Positions 25,565-32,995 of a stretch of 34,295 nucleotides of DNA are shown here, piece by piece. Location of the stretch: positions 1-34,295 of the forward strand of contig VBPC01000124.1 in NCBI GenBank assembly GCA_005887895.1. The letters are read 5' to 3'. The DNA comes from Candidatus Rokuibacteriota bacterium (lineage in GTDB: Bacteria; Methylomirabilota; Methylomirabilia; Rokubacteriales; CSP1-6). How positions within the stretch are numbered: position 1 is the stretch's first letter; each line of letters begins with the position of its first letter. Position numbers and translations under genes: made by a program. Under the pieces are notes generated by a model, which was not told the DNA's origin, did not search any database, and saw nothing but the letters and a program-made list of their open reading frames with translations.

Positions 25565-26218
25565 TCAGCTCGCGCTGCGTGCGTACCTGCGCACCGACCG
25601 TCGCTCCCGGATCTCGAGGAGGAACTGGTCGGGGGGAACGAAGAACGGGTTCTCCTGCAGCACCCCGCCGATGATCACGGCCGGGTGGGTCCGCAGGATG
25701 TCGACGGTCACGCTCGACCCGAACTTCGTGAGGTCGTAGGCACAGATCACCGGATCGTCGTACTTGGGAAGCACGTAGTTCAAGCGCGTCTCGTACTCGA
25801 CGAGGTCGTCGACGCCCGGCTGGTCGAGCAGGGCCCATTCCATGTGCCCCAGCAGCCTGGTGAGCGGGTAGCCGGCGGCGGCGCTCGACTGGAGCACCTC
25901 TTCGATCAACGCCAGCATCGCATCCTGGTCGAAGCGATGTCCGCGGAGGTAGGCCTCCTGCCACGGCCGCACCTCCAGCTGTCCCGTGCCGATGGCCCGC
26001 TCGACGTTGATGCCGGCGTCGGCGAGCCGCTTCAGGTGCTCGTTCTGGAGATCGGGGTCGATGACGTGGAACCCCTTTTCCCCCCGGTCGATCCCGTCTC
26101 TGATGAAGGAGCGGAGCACCCTGTGCTCCTCGTCGATGCTGTTGAAGAACGCGCAGATGTGACGATGCCCGCCGAGCGGGCCGTCGGCGAACTGGACGGG
26201 ACGGTCGCTGGCTCTCAT
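25565..26218 (-). CDS. MEDS domain sensory protein
   Basis: A 217-residue protein made almost wholly of a MEDS (methanogen/methylotroph, DcmR sensory) domain: GHRHICAFFNSIDEEHRVLRSF at the N-terminus, GFHVIDPDLQNEHLKRL, and YDLTKFGSSVTVDILRTHPAVIIGG near the C-terminus. MEDS domains are thought to sense small molecules or hydrocarbon-derived ligands; DcmR controls dichloromethane dehalogenase. There is no DNA-binding domain. Start: ATG 26218 has GGAGG 7 bases before it and is chosen over two ATGs upstream. The kinase gene begins 5 bases after its stop, so this protein probably feeds signals into that kinase. The inverted repeat at 26292-26307 lies 74 bases upstream. Confidence 0.85.
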   Translation of the reverse strand: MRASDRPVQFADGPLGGHRHICAFFNSIDEEHRVLRSFIRDGIDRGEKGFHVIDPDLQNEHLKRLADAGINVERAIGTGQLEVRPWQEAYLRGHRFDQDAMLALIEEVLQSSAAAGYPLTRLLGHMEWALLDQPGVDDLVEYETRLNYVLPKYDDPVICAYDLTKFGSSVTVDILRTHPAVIIGGVLQENPFFVPPDQFLLEIRERRSVRRYARSAS

Positions 26219-26291
26219 AGGTGCCTCCATGCAGAGGTCGACGATGGTGTCATGCCTGGCCAATCTGTACGCGCCGGAGGGCGCGAGTCTA

Positions 26292-26307
26292 CCCTACTTT
26301 GGTCGGG
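26292..26307. promoter_or_regulatory. 6-4-6 inverted repeat (site B), upstream of MEDS gene
   Basis: Sequence CCCTAC-TTTG-GTCGGG, two 6-base arms with one mismatch around a 4-base spacer. It is in the 126-base gap between the receiver gene at 26345 and the MEDS gene. Same consensus as sites C, D1 and D2. Confidence 0.6.
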
Positions 26308-26344
26308 TCCGCCCCCTCCGGCGGGTCACTGAGCGGCCGGCCGG

Positions 26345-26728
26345 TCACGCGAGCTGACGGCGCAGGGCGGTCGCCACCGCGTCGAGCAGGGCCGGGCCGT
26401 CGAAGGGCTTGCGGAGGAACGCGACGGCGCCGGCCTGCAGTGATTGCTCGCGGGCCACGTCGTCGCCGTGAGCCGTCAGGATGATCGCCGGAATGCGGGA
26501 GCCCGTCGCCGCAAGGTGCCGGAGAAGGTCGAGCCCATTCATGCCGGGCATCCGGAGGTCGAGCACCAGACAGGCCGTCTGTTCGTGATGGATCGAGCGC
26601 AAGAACGCCTCGGCCGTCGGGAACGTCTCGGCATGGAAGCCCACCGATCCGAGGAGATTCCTCAGGGATCGCCGGAGCGAGTCGTCGTCGTCGACGACCG
26701 AGATGATCGGCGTCGCGTCGTCAGCCAT
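26345..26728 (-). CDS. Single-domain response regulator
   Basis: A 127-residue receiver domain with the acidic pocket VVDDDDS at 12-18, phospho-acceptor Asp57 in LVLDLRMPG, the ILTAHGD switch residue and the conserved Lys in FLRKPFD. No output domain follows, so it must act through partner proteins. It is very similar to the receiver at 29337 (shared SLRRSLRNLL, DLLRHLAATGS and AGAVAFL), pointing to a duplicated module. It begins 10 bases after the end of the FixJ-type gene, with the inverted repeat site C only 37 bases upstream of its ATG. Confidence 0.9.
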   Translation of the reverse strand: MADDATPIISVVDDDDSLRRSLRNLLGSVGFHAETFPTAEAFLRSIHHEQTACLVLDLRMPGMNGLDLLRHLAATGSRIPAIILTAHGDDVAREQSLQAGAVAFLRKPFDGPALLDAVATALRRQLA

Positions 26729-26738
26729 CTCCCTCAGC

Positions 26739-27352
26739 CTAGCCAGGGCCGGGAGACCGGTCTACCCTACCTTGGTGGGGGCCGGGGCCGACGATGCCGG
26801 AGGGGCCGATGCCGAGCCGCCCGGCCGACCGGACGAGGTCCGCCACCGACCCGGCCTGCATCTTGAGCATGACCTGCCCGCGCTGTTCCTTGACCGTGGC
26901 TTCGGCCGACCCGAGCTCGGCGGCGATCTGCTTGTTGAGGAGACCCGCGACGACGCCGGCCATCACGTCCCGCTCACGCGGCGTCAGGGAGGCGTACCGG
27001 CGACGGAGCTCGGTCAGCTCCTGGCGCTCCGTGCGCGCGATGCGATCGCGATCGATGGCCTGGCGAATGGCGTCGAGTAGATCCTGCTCGCGAAACGGCT
27101 TGGTCAGGAACTCGACGGCACCGGCTTTCATCGCCCGGACCGACATCGGGATGTCGCCGTGGCCGGTGAGGAAGATGATCGGCAGCGTCGCGTTCGTGTT
27201 GGCCAGCTCGCGCTGAAGATCGAGGCCGCTCAGCCCCGGCAGCCGCACGTCGAGGACGAGACACCCCGGAGCGTCCGGCCGCCGAGCCGGAGCGCGTCAC
27301 GGACGGATCGGTCGTCGTCGACGACGAACACGGTCGGGACAGCGGCGCTCAT
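26739..27352 (-). pseudogene. FixJ/LuxR-type response regulator, broken by deletion and frameshift
   Basis: The ATG at 27352 overlaps the stop of the upstream kinase (ATGA) and starts a normal receiver, MSAAVPTVFVVDDDRSVRDA, but about 22 residues later the frame runs into an early stop. The continuing homology (RPDAPGCLVLDVRLPGLSG) resumes in another frame at about base 27275-27286. Roughly 20-22 codons between are missing. Downstream, the receiver remainder (FLTGHGDIPMSVRAMKAGAV, FLTKPF) and LuxR-type HTH (LTPRERDVMAGVVAGLLNKQIA, AELGSAEATVKEQ) are intact. An internal GTG at 27248 could start a product lacking the phospho-acceptor Asp. Its 3' end contains site C. Confidence 0.75.
26765..26780. 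promoter_or_regulatory. 6-4-6 inverted repeat (site C), upstream of receiver gene
   Basis: Sequence CCCTAC-CTTG-GTGGGG, one arm mismatch. It lies 37 bases before the ATG of the receiver at 26728 and inside the 3' end of the FixJ-type gene, which would give that receiver its own promoter. Preceded by CTA as in site B. Confidence 0.55.
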
Positions 27353-29337
27353 CGCAGAGCCGGCAGCGCGAACTGAAAGGTGGCGCCGTGCCTCGCGTTC
27401 GAGGTCGCCCACAGTCGGCCCCCGTGCGCCTCGATGATCGACCGGCTGATCGACAGGCCCATCCCCATGCCGTCCCGCTTGGTGGTGAAGAAGGCGGTGA
27501 ACAGTCGGCTCACGCTGCTCGGATCGATCCCCACCCCGGCGTCCTCGACGGCCAGCAGCACCTGGCCACCCTCGTGCGGTCGCGAGCGGATCACCAGCTC
27601 GCGGGGCCGGTCGGCGATGGACGTCATGGCCTCCATGCCGTTCATCACGAGGTTGATGAGCACCTGCTGCAGCTGGACGCGATCGGCCACCACCGGTGGC
27701 ACCGCCACCGCCAGGTCGAGCCGCAACGACACCTCGTGGCTACGGACCTCGGTGGCGATGAGGGGCACGACGTCGCGGATGACGTCGTTGACGTCCAGCC
27801 GGGCCTTCTGGGGCACGGTCCGCGTGACGAGCTGGCGGATCCGCTGGATCACGTTCGCCGCCCGGTGGCCGTCCTTCACGATCGCCGCGAGGGCCTCCCG
27901 GACGCGGTCGAGGTCCGGCGTGGCCGACGCCAGCCAGTTCAGCGACGCGTTGGCATCGGCCACGATGGCGGCCAGCGGCTGGTTGACCTCGTGGGCGATC
28001 GACGCGGTCATCTCGCCGAGGGTGGTCACGCGGGTCATGTGCGCGAGCTCCGCCTGGGCCTGCTGCAGGGCTTCCGCCGCCCGGGCGTGGTCGGTGAGGT
28101 CGCGGGTGATCGCGAGCGCGGCCTCGACCCGCTGCGAATCGGGCCGCAGCGGCGAATAGGTCGCCGCCAGGTATTGCCGCCCGGCCGGCGTGGGAAACCA
28201 GCCGACGAAACTCGCCTCTTCGCCCGCGAAGCATCGATCCAGGTGCGGCTTGTACGTCGCCTCGAAGGGCTCCGTGCCCGCGAGCTCGTCGACGCGCATG
28301 CCGACGATCCGCTGGGCCGGCAGTCGCCAGCGCCGCTCGAAGGCCGCGTTGACGCGCTGGTAGCGGTAGTCCCTGCCGACGATGTAGACCGCGTCCGGCG
28401 AGGTCTCGAATACGTGGCCGGTCAGGTATTCGGCCCGCTTGCGGTCGGTGATGTCGGTGACGGTGACGAGCACGCTCTCGAAGGACGCGGGCGGCCGGGG
28501 GAACGTGACCGTGAACAGCACGGTCAGCCGCTGACCCTTCAGGGTCTGGACGACGCTCTCGCCCTGGAAGAACGGGCGGCCCTCGGCGAGGGACGTCATC
28601 GCCTTCCGGAACGCCGCGCGCGTCTCCGGCACGAAGATCCTGAGCAACGAGACGACGAGCTCCTCCTTGCTGCCGGCCTCGAACAGCGCCACCGACGCGT
28701 CGTTGACGTCGACGATCTTCACGAGCGCGATGACGTGCTCGACGAACTCGGGGTGCCCCGCCAGGTAGTCGCCCACATCGTGCACGCCCCGCGCCTGCAG
28801 ATGGTCGAGGGCCTGCTTGACCCGCGAGAGGTCTTCCTCCCAGATCGACACGCCGGTCGAGTCGAAGATGTGGCGGTAGCGCCGCTCGCTCTCGCCGAGC
28901 TCCGTGGTCCGCTCGCGAACGCGCGCCTCCAGCTCGTCCCGCGCGCTCCGCAGCAAATCCTCCGCCCGGCGCCGGGCGGCGCTCATGGTGGCCATGAACC
29001 CCGCCACCAGGGCGAAGATCATCAGCCGAGGAACCTGGTCCGGGTCGACCTTCACCGAGTCGAGCGGCAGCGTGAAGTGGTAGGCAAAGGCCGCCGTGGC
29101 CAGGCCCCACGCCAGCAGCGCCGGGCGCAGACCGCTGATCCAGCCCGTGACCAGGACCGCCAGCAGCAGCAGCTGACCGGCTGCCAGCACGATCGGCCGC
29201 AGCAACAGGCCGAGGACGACCATGACCGCCACCGAGACGACGGCGACGCCGTAGCGGGCGACCGCCGATTGCGCGACACGGCGCTGGAGGGGACCGCCCC
29301 CGGTCGCGACCGCCGGGCGGAACGGGACTCCGAGCAT
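27349..29337 (-). CDS. Membrane-bound PAS sensor histidine kinase
   Basis: A 662-residue kinase. Residues 20-115 contain about four transmembrane helices of the KdpD/DUF4118 kind (VAVVSVAVMVVLGLLLRPIVL, LLLLAVLVTGWISGL), followed by a coiled coil. A first PAS domain has the long insert typical of the FDSTGVSIWEEDLSRVKQAL group. A second PAS domain (VFETSPDAVYIVGRDYRYQRVN) precedes HisKA with acceptor His449 in SIAHEVNQPLAA and a full HATPase (LVMNGMEAM, EDAGVGI, TTKRDGMGMGLSIS). ATG 29337 overlaps the stop of the upstream receiver, and its own stop overlaps the FixJ-type gene. It is the likely partner of these regulators, as in FixL/FixJ systems. Confidence 0.9.
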   Translation of the reverse strand: MLGVPFRPAVATGGGPLQRRVAQSAVARYGVAVVSVAVMVVLGLLLRPIVLAAGQLLLLAVLVTGWISGLRPALLAWGLATAAFAYHFTLPLDSVKVDPDQVPRLMIFALVAGFMATMSAARRRAEDLLRSARDELEARVRERTTELGESERRYRHIFDSTGVSIWEEDLSRVKQALDHLQARGVHDVGDYLAGHPEFVEHVIALVKIVDVNDASVALFEAGSKEELVVSLLRIFVPETRAAFRKAMTSLAEGRPFFQGESVVQTLKGQRLTVLFTVTFPRPPASFESVLVTVTDITDRKRAEYLTGHVFETSPDAVYIVGRDYRYQRVNAAFERRWRLPAQRIVGMRVDELAGTEPFEATYKPHLDRCFAGEEASFVGWFPTPAGRQYLAATYSPLRPDSQRVEAALAITRDLTDHARAAEALQQAQAELAHMTRVTTLGEMTASIAHEVNQPLAAIVADANASLNWLASATPDLDRVREALAAIVKDGHRAANVIQRIRQLVTRTVPQKARLDVNDVIRDVVPLIATEVRSHEVSLRLDLAVAVPPVVADRVQLQQVLINLVMNGMEAMTSIADRPRELVIRSRPHEGGQVLLAVEDAGVGIDPSSVSRLFTAFFTTKRDGMGMGLSISRSIIEAHGGRLWATSNARHGATFQFALPALR

Positions 29338-29714
29338 CACGCCGAGGAGAGCGCCGTCCGCACGGCCGCCAGGAGGGCGTCGCTGCGCACCGGCTTCTCG
29401 AGAAACGCCACCGCCCCGGCCTCGAGCGAGCGCCGGCGCGTCTCGTCGTCGGTGTGAGCCGTCAGCATGATCGCGGGAACGGGTGAGCCGGTGGCGGCCA
29501 GATGTCGCAGGAGGTCGACGCCGCTCATGCCGGCCATCCGCACGTCGAGCACCATGCACCCCACGCCGTCGGGATGGACGGACTCCAGGAACGCCTCCGC
29601 CGACGCGAACGTCTCGACGCGAAAGCCGAGCGACATCAGGAGATTCCTCAGGGAGCGTCGCAGTGACGCGTCGTCGTCCACGATGCAGACCACCCGCCCG
29701 TCGCGCTTGGCCAT
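29337..29714 (-). CDS. Single-domain response regulator
   Basis: A 125-residue receiver domain: VDDDASLRRSLRNLLMSLGF, phospho-acceptor Asp in MVLDVRMAGM, MLTAHTDD and the conserved Lys in FLEKPV. No output domain. It is a paralogue of the receiver at 26345. First gene of the minus-strand sensory block, overlapping the kinase start by one base (TGATG). The ATG at 29714 is used; an upstream in-frame ATG pair lacks a better ribosome-binding site. Sites D1 and D2 lie 105-147 bases upstream. Confidence 0.88.
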   Translation of the reverse strand: MAKRDGRVVCIVDDDASLRRSLRNLLMSLGFRVETFASAEAFLESVHPDGVGCMVLDVRMAGMSGVDLLRHLAATGSPVPAIMLTAHTDDETRRRSLEAGAVAFLEKPVRSDALLAAVRTALSSA

Positions 29715-29818
29715 AGGTCGTTGCCGGTCCTCGGTGAGCGGCATCATCCACGCCGGCAACGGCATGGTCGGACGCGGCGCCCAGGTTGTCAACGATGCCA
29801 ACCGACGTCGGACTCGAT

Positions 29819-29834
29819 CCCTACCAAAGTAGGG
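29819..29834. promoter_or_regulatory. 6-4-6 inverted repeat (site D1) in divergent promoter region
   Basis: Perfect inverted repeat CCCTAC-CAAA-GTAGGG between the divergent receiver (29714, minus) and AraC (29939, plus) genes. Centre lies 27 bases from site D2. Confidence 0.65.
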
Positions 29835-29845
29835 TCGTGGCTGAT

Positions 29846-29861
29846 CCCGACCAACGTCGGG
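29846..29861. promoter_or_regulatory. 6-4-6 inverted repeat (site D2) in divergent promoter region
   Basis: Perfect inverted repeat CCCGAC-CAAC-GTCGGG, 78 bases before the AraC start codon. With D1 it forms a pair on roughly the same face of the helix (27 bases, about 2.6 turns). Confidence 0.6.
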
Positions 29862-29938
29862 TAGAAGTTGCCCCCTGGCGAAATTACCGTGTCGGCATGA
29901 CGAGCGCCAACGACGTCTCCGCAGGGAGGGAAACGGGA

Positions 29939-30337
29939 ATGACAACGACACGGACCGCGGCGGCGGATCTGCCGTCGTGTCGGGCCCGGCGAGTGACGGA
30001 CTACATCGAGGAGAACCTCGACAAGGAGCTGAGGCTCGCCGAGCTCGCCGCTCTGGTGTACATGAGCCCCTATCACTTTGCGCGCCGCTTCAAGTCCACT
30101 ACCGGCGTGCCTCCCCACCGATTCGTGATCCGGCAACGCATCGCCCGCGCCAGTGCACTCCTGGCCACGCCGGAGCTTTCCATCGCGCAGATCTCGCGGC
30201 TGGTGGGGTTCCGCACCCCCAGTCACTTCACCACGGCGTTTCGCCACGTCACCGGCGTCACGCCAAAACGGTATCGAACGGAGTCGTTGCGCGAGGACCA
30301 GCCTCGCGAGAACGGAGGATCCCATGGGGTGCGTTGA
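29939..30337 (+). CDS. AraC family transcriptional regulator, stand-alone DNA-binding domain
   Basis: A 132-residue protein that is just the two helix-turn-helix units of AraC: first HTH in ELRLAELAALVYMSPYHFAR, connecting helix HRFVIRQRIARASALL, second HTH in SIAQISRLVGFRTPSHFTTA, and the closing VTPKRYR. No ligand-binding domain. ATG 29939 has GGGAGGG about 10 bases upstream; an ATG at 29897 is possible. It is transcribed away from the sensory block across sites D1 and D2, and its last 14 bases overlap the sigma factor start, so the two form one transcription unit. Confidence 0.9.
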   Translation: MTTTRTAAADLPSCRARRVTDYIEENLDKELRLAELAALVYMSPYHFARRFKSTTGVPPHRFVIRQRIARASALLATPELSIAQISRLVGFRTPSHFTTAFRHVTGVTPKRYRTESLREDQPRENGGSHGVR

Positions 30338-30983
30338 GATCGTCATGGAGCGGACCAGTCCGGAGGCCGGGGCCGTCGTCATGCGCCCGCCCCTTGCTCG
30401 CAAGCCCATCGACCCCGACGCTGCTCTCGTGGAGCAGCTGCGCCGGCAGGACGCCCGGGGGGCCGAGGCCCTGGTGGATGCCTACGGCAGTCGCGTCTAC
30501 CGCCTGGCCATCCGCGTCACCGGCAACGCGTCGGACGCCGAAGAGGTCGTGCAAGACGCCCTGTGGAGCGCCGTCCGGAAGATCGACACGTTTCGCGGGG
30601 ACTCGGCCTTCGGGTCGTGGCTCTACCGGATCGTGGCCAACGCCGCCTATCAGAAGCTGCGCGGTCAGCGGCGCCGCTCCGAGATCTCCCTCGACGACGT
30701 GCTGCCCGCCTTCCACGAGGACGGTGCCCACGCCGCGCCGATCGAGGACTGGTCGCCGAAGGTCAACGATCCAGCTCGCCGGATCGAGATCCGCCAGGCG
30801 CTGAGCGCGGCACTGGACGGACTGTCGGCCAGCGACCGCACCGCGGTGATCCTCCGCGATGCCGAAGGGTTCTCGATGGCCGAAGTGGCGGTGACGCTGG
30901 GGCTGAGCGTCGCCAACGCGAAGACTCGCGTGCATCGCGCCCGCCTGTTCCTCCGACAGCGCCTCAGCGACTCGCTGCAGTGA
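30324..30983 (+). CDS. ECF-type RNA polymerase sigma factor
   Basis: A 219-residue group 4 sigma-70 factor. Sigma-2 at about 34-115 (YRLAIRVTGNASDAEEVVQD, TFRGDSAFGSWLYRIVANAA) for -10 recognition and core binding, and sigma-4 at about 156-212 (LDGLSASDRTAVILRDAEGF, MAEVAVTLGLSVANAKTRVH) for -35 binding. A linker rich in acidic residues separates them, and an N-terminal extension of about 30 residues precedes sigma-2. GGAGG before ATG 30324. No anti-sigma or zinc-finger protein gene follows; the next gene converges. Co-expression with AraC is implied by the 14-base overlap. Confidence 0.92.
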   Translation: MGCVEIVMERTSPEAGAVVMRPPLARKPIDPDAALVEQLRRQDARGAEALVDAYGSRVYRLAIRVTGNASDAEEVVQDALWSAVRKIDTFRGDSAFGSWLYRIVANAAYQKLRGQRRRSEISLDDVLPAFHEDGAHAAPIEDWSPKVNDPARRIEIRQALSAALDGLSASDRTAVILRDAEGFSMAEVAVTLGLSVANAKTRVHRARLFLRQRLSDSLQ

Positions 30984-31017
30984 GGGGCTCCGTGGGCGCG
31001 GTCCGAGGTCGGCGCCG

Positions 31018-31389
31018 TCAGAAGCTGGACCGCGACGCGGGCTCGCCCGGGGACGCCGCGGGCGGCTCCGAGGGCGCCTCCGGCGCGGAGAAGGCTTCGA
31101 TGCTCTTCTCGCCCTCGGCGTCGGCGATGAGCAGCAGGACGTAGAGCCGGTTCCCGACGAGCCGCACGTTTCGCAGTGTCACGACGGTGGGCGTGAACCC
31201 GATCGCGTGCCCCAGCACGTCCTTGATGGCCGATTCCAGCGCCGTCTCGAGCTGCCCCTCGTCGGCGGTGTCCGTCACTGGGACCGACGTGGTGACGACC
31301 AGAACGTAGGCCATCGCGGGACTGGCGACGGTCGTGATGGCGAGGGCGAGGATCGACGCGACCAGCCCCTTCCCGACGTGGATCTTCAT
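31018..31389 (-). CDS. Small exported protein, hypothetical
   Basis: A 123-residue product with a Sec signal (LVASILALAITTVASPAMA, cleavage before YVLVV). The mature part has VLVVTTSVPVTDTADEGQLETAL, an amphipathic helix (ESAIKDVLGHAIGFTPTVVTL) and RNVRLVGNRLYVLLLIADAEG, then a Ser/Pro/Glu-rich tail. No family is recognised. ATG 31389 is used over a longer reading from 31542 because it starts the signal peptide. Divergent from the RND pump gene, with about 140 bases between starts. Confidence 0.7.
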   Translation of the reverse strand: MKIHVGKGLVASILALAITTVASPAMAYVLVVTTSVPVTDTADEGQLETALESAIKDVLGHAIGFTPTVVTLRNVRLVGNRLYVLLLIADAEGEKSIEAFSAPEAPSEPPAASPGEPASRSSF

Positions 31390-31528
31390 GCCCTTCGGAC
31401 GCTCTTGGCCCGGCTTCGGTTGCTCACTCGCGGCCGCCACTCGGAGCCGGGCCCGCCGCGCGCCGGTTTTTATAGCAAGAACTCGACAGCGCCAGCATCG
31501 ACGACGCGCCGTCGCGCATCGAGAGAAT

Positions 31529-32995
31529 GTGTGGATCGTCAAGGTTGCGCTGCAGCGGCCCTACACGTTCGTCGTCGTCGCGCTGCTGATCCTCATCGTC
31601 AGCCCGGTGCTCATTCTCCGCACGCCGACCGACATCTTCCCTAGCATCGACATCCCGGTCATCGCGGTGGCCTGGCAGTTCACCGGCCTGAACCCGGAGG
31701 AGATGGAGGGGCGGATCACCACGCAGTACGAGCGGGTGCTCACGACCACCGTGGACAACATCGAGCACATCGAGTCGACGACGGTCAACGGTCAGGCCAT
31801 GGTGAAGATCTTCCTGCAGCCGAACGCGAGCCGCGACACGGCCAACGCCCAGATCACGGCCGTGTCCCAGACGATCCTGCGTCAGCTCCCGGCCGGCACC
31901 CAGCCACCGCTCATCATCAACTACAGCGCCTCCACGGTGCCGATCCTCCAGCTGGGACTGTCCGGACTCTCGGAATCCGAGCTCAACGACGTCGGCCTGA
32001 ACTTCCTGCGGACCCAGCTGGTGACCGTGCCCGGCGTGTCGATCCCCTTTCCGTTCGGCGGCAAGCAGCGCCAGGTCATGGTCGACCTCGACCAGCGCCT
32101 GCTCCAGTCCAAGGGGCTCTCGCCCGGCGACGTCGTCACCGCCATCGGCCTGCAGAACATCGTGCTGCCGTCCGGCACCGCCAAGATCGGCGAGTTCGAG
32201 TACGACGTCACGCTGAACGCCGCGCCCCGCACGGTGGCCGAGCTCAACGATCTGCCGATCAAGACCGTCGGCGGCTCCACGATCTACGTCCGCGACGTCG
32301 CCCACGTGCGCGACGGTTTCGCGCCGCAGACCAACATCGTCCGCCAGGACGGCCAGCGCGGCGTCCTCGTCACCATCTTGAAGGCGGGCACCGCCTCGAC
32401 GCTCGACGTCGTCCGCGGAGTCCGGGAGATGCTGCCCCGGGTGGCCACGACCTTGCCGCCCCAGATGAGCATCCGGCCCACCGCCGACCAGTCCATCTTC
32501 GTGCGAGCGGCCGTGAGCGGGGTGATCCGCGAAGCGGTGATCGCAGCCTGCCTCACGGCGGTGATGATCCTGCTCTTCCTCGGAAGCTGGCGGAGCACGC
32601 TGATCATCGCCGTCTCGATCCCGCTCTCGATCCTGACGTCGGTCATCACGCTGAGCCTGCTCGGCGAGACGATCAACATCATGACGCTGGGCGGGCTCGC
32701 CCTGGTCGTCGGCATCCTCGTCGACGACGCCACCGTCGAGATCGAGAACGTCAACCGCAATCTCGACATGCACAAGCCGATCGTCCAGGCCATCCTCGAC
32801 GGCGCCCAGCAGATCGCGGTGCCCGCCCTCGTCTCCACGCTCTGCATCTGCATCGTGTTCCTGCCGATGTTCTTCCTGGGCGGGGTGGCCCGTTACCTGT
32901 TCGTCCCGCTGGCCGAGGCGGTCGTGTTCGCGATGCTGGCCTCATACCTGCTGTCCCGTTCGAGCGGTTCCGGCTCGCGTACCGCCAGGTGCTGA
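31529..32995 (+). pseudogene. RND efflux pump inner-membrane subunit, N-terminal part (frameshifted)
   Basis: Drug/solute:proton antiporter of the AcrB superfamily. The frame from GTG 31529 gives the first helix (RPYTFVVVALLILIVSPVLI), the porter domain (ILRTPTDIFPSIDIPVIAVA onward), and helices 2-6 with the proton-relay Asp pair in GILVDDATVEIENVNR. After MLASYLLSR at 32959 the sequence turns into SSGSGSRTARC and stops at 32995. The rest of the protein continues from about 32956 in another frame. By comparison with relatives, about 35 residues around the end of helix 6 and the following loop (normally TLVPT...) are missing. No membrane-fusion protein gene is upstream; it may follow outside the window. 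Confidence 0.85.

Noticed and set aside
29802..29811. CCGACGTCGG next to sites D1 and D2 as a possible third copy
   Set aside because: It lacks the 4-base spacer that defines the other repeats, so it does not fit the consensus.
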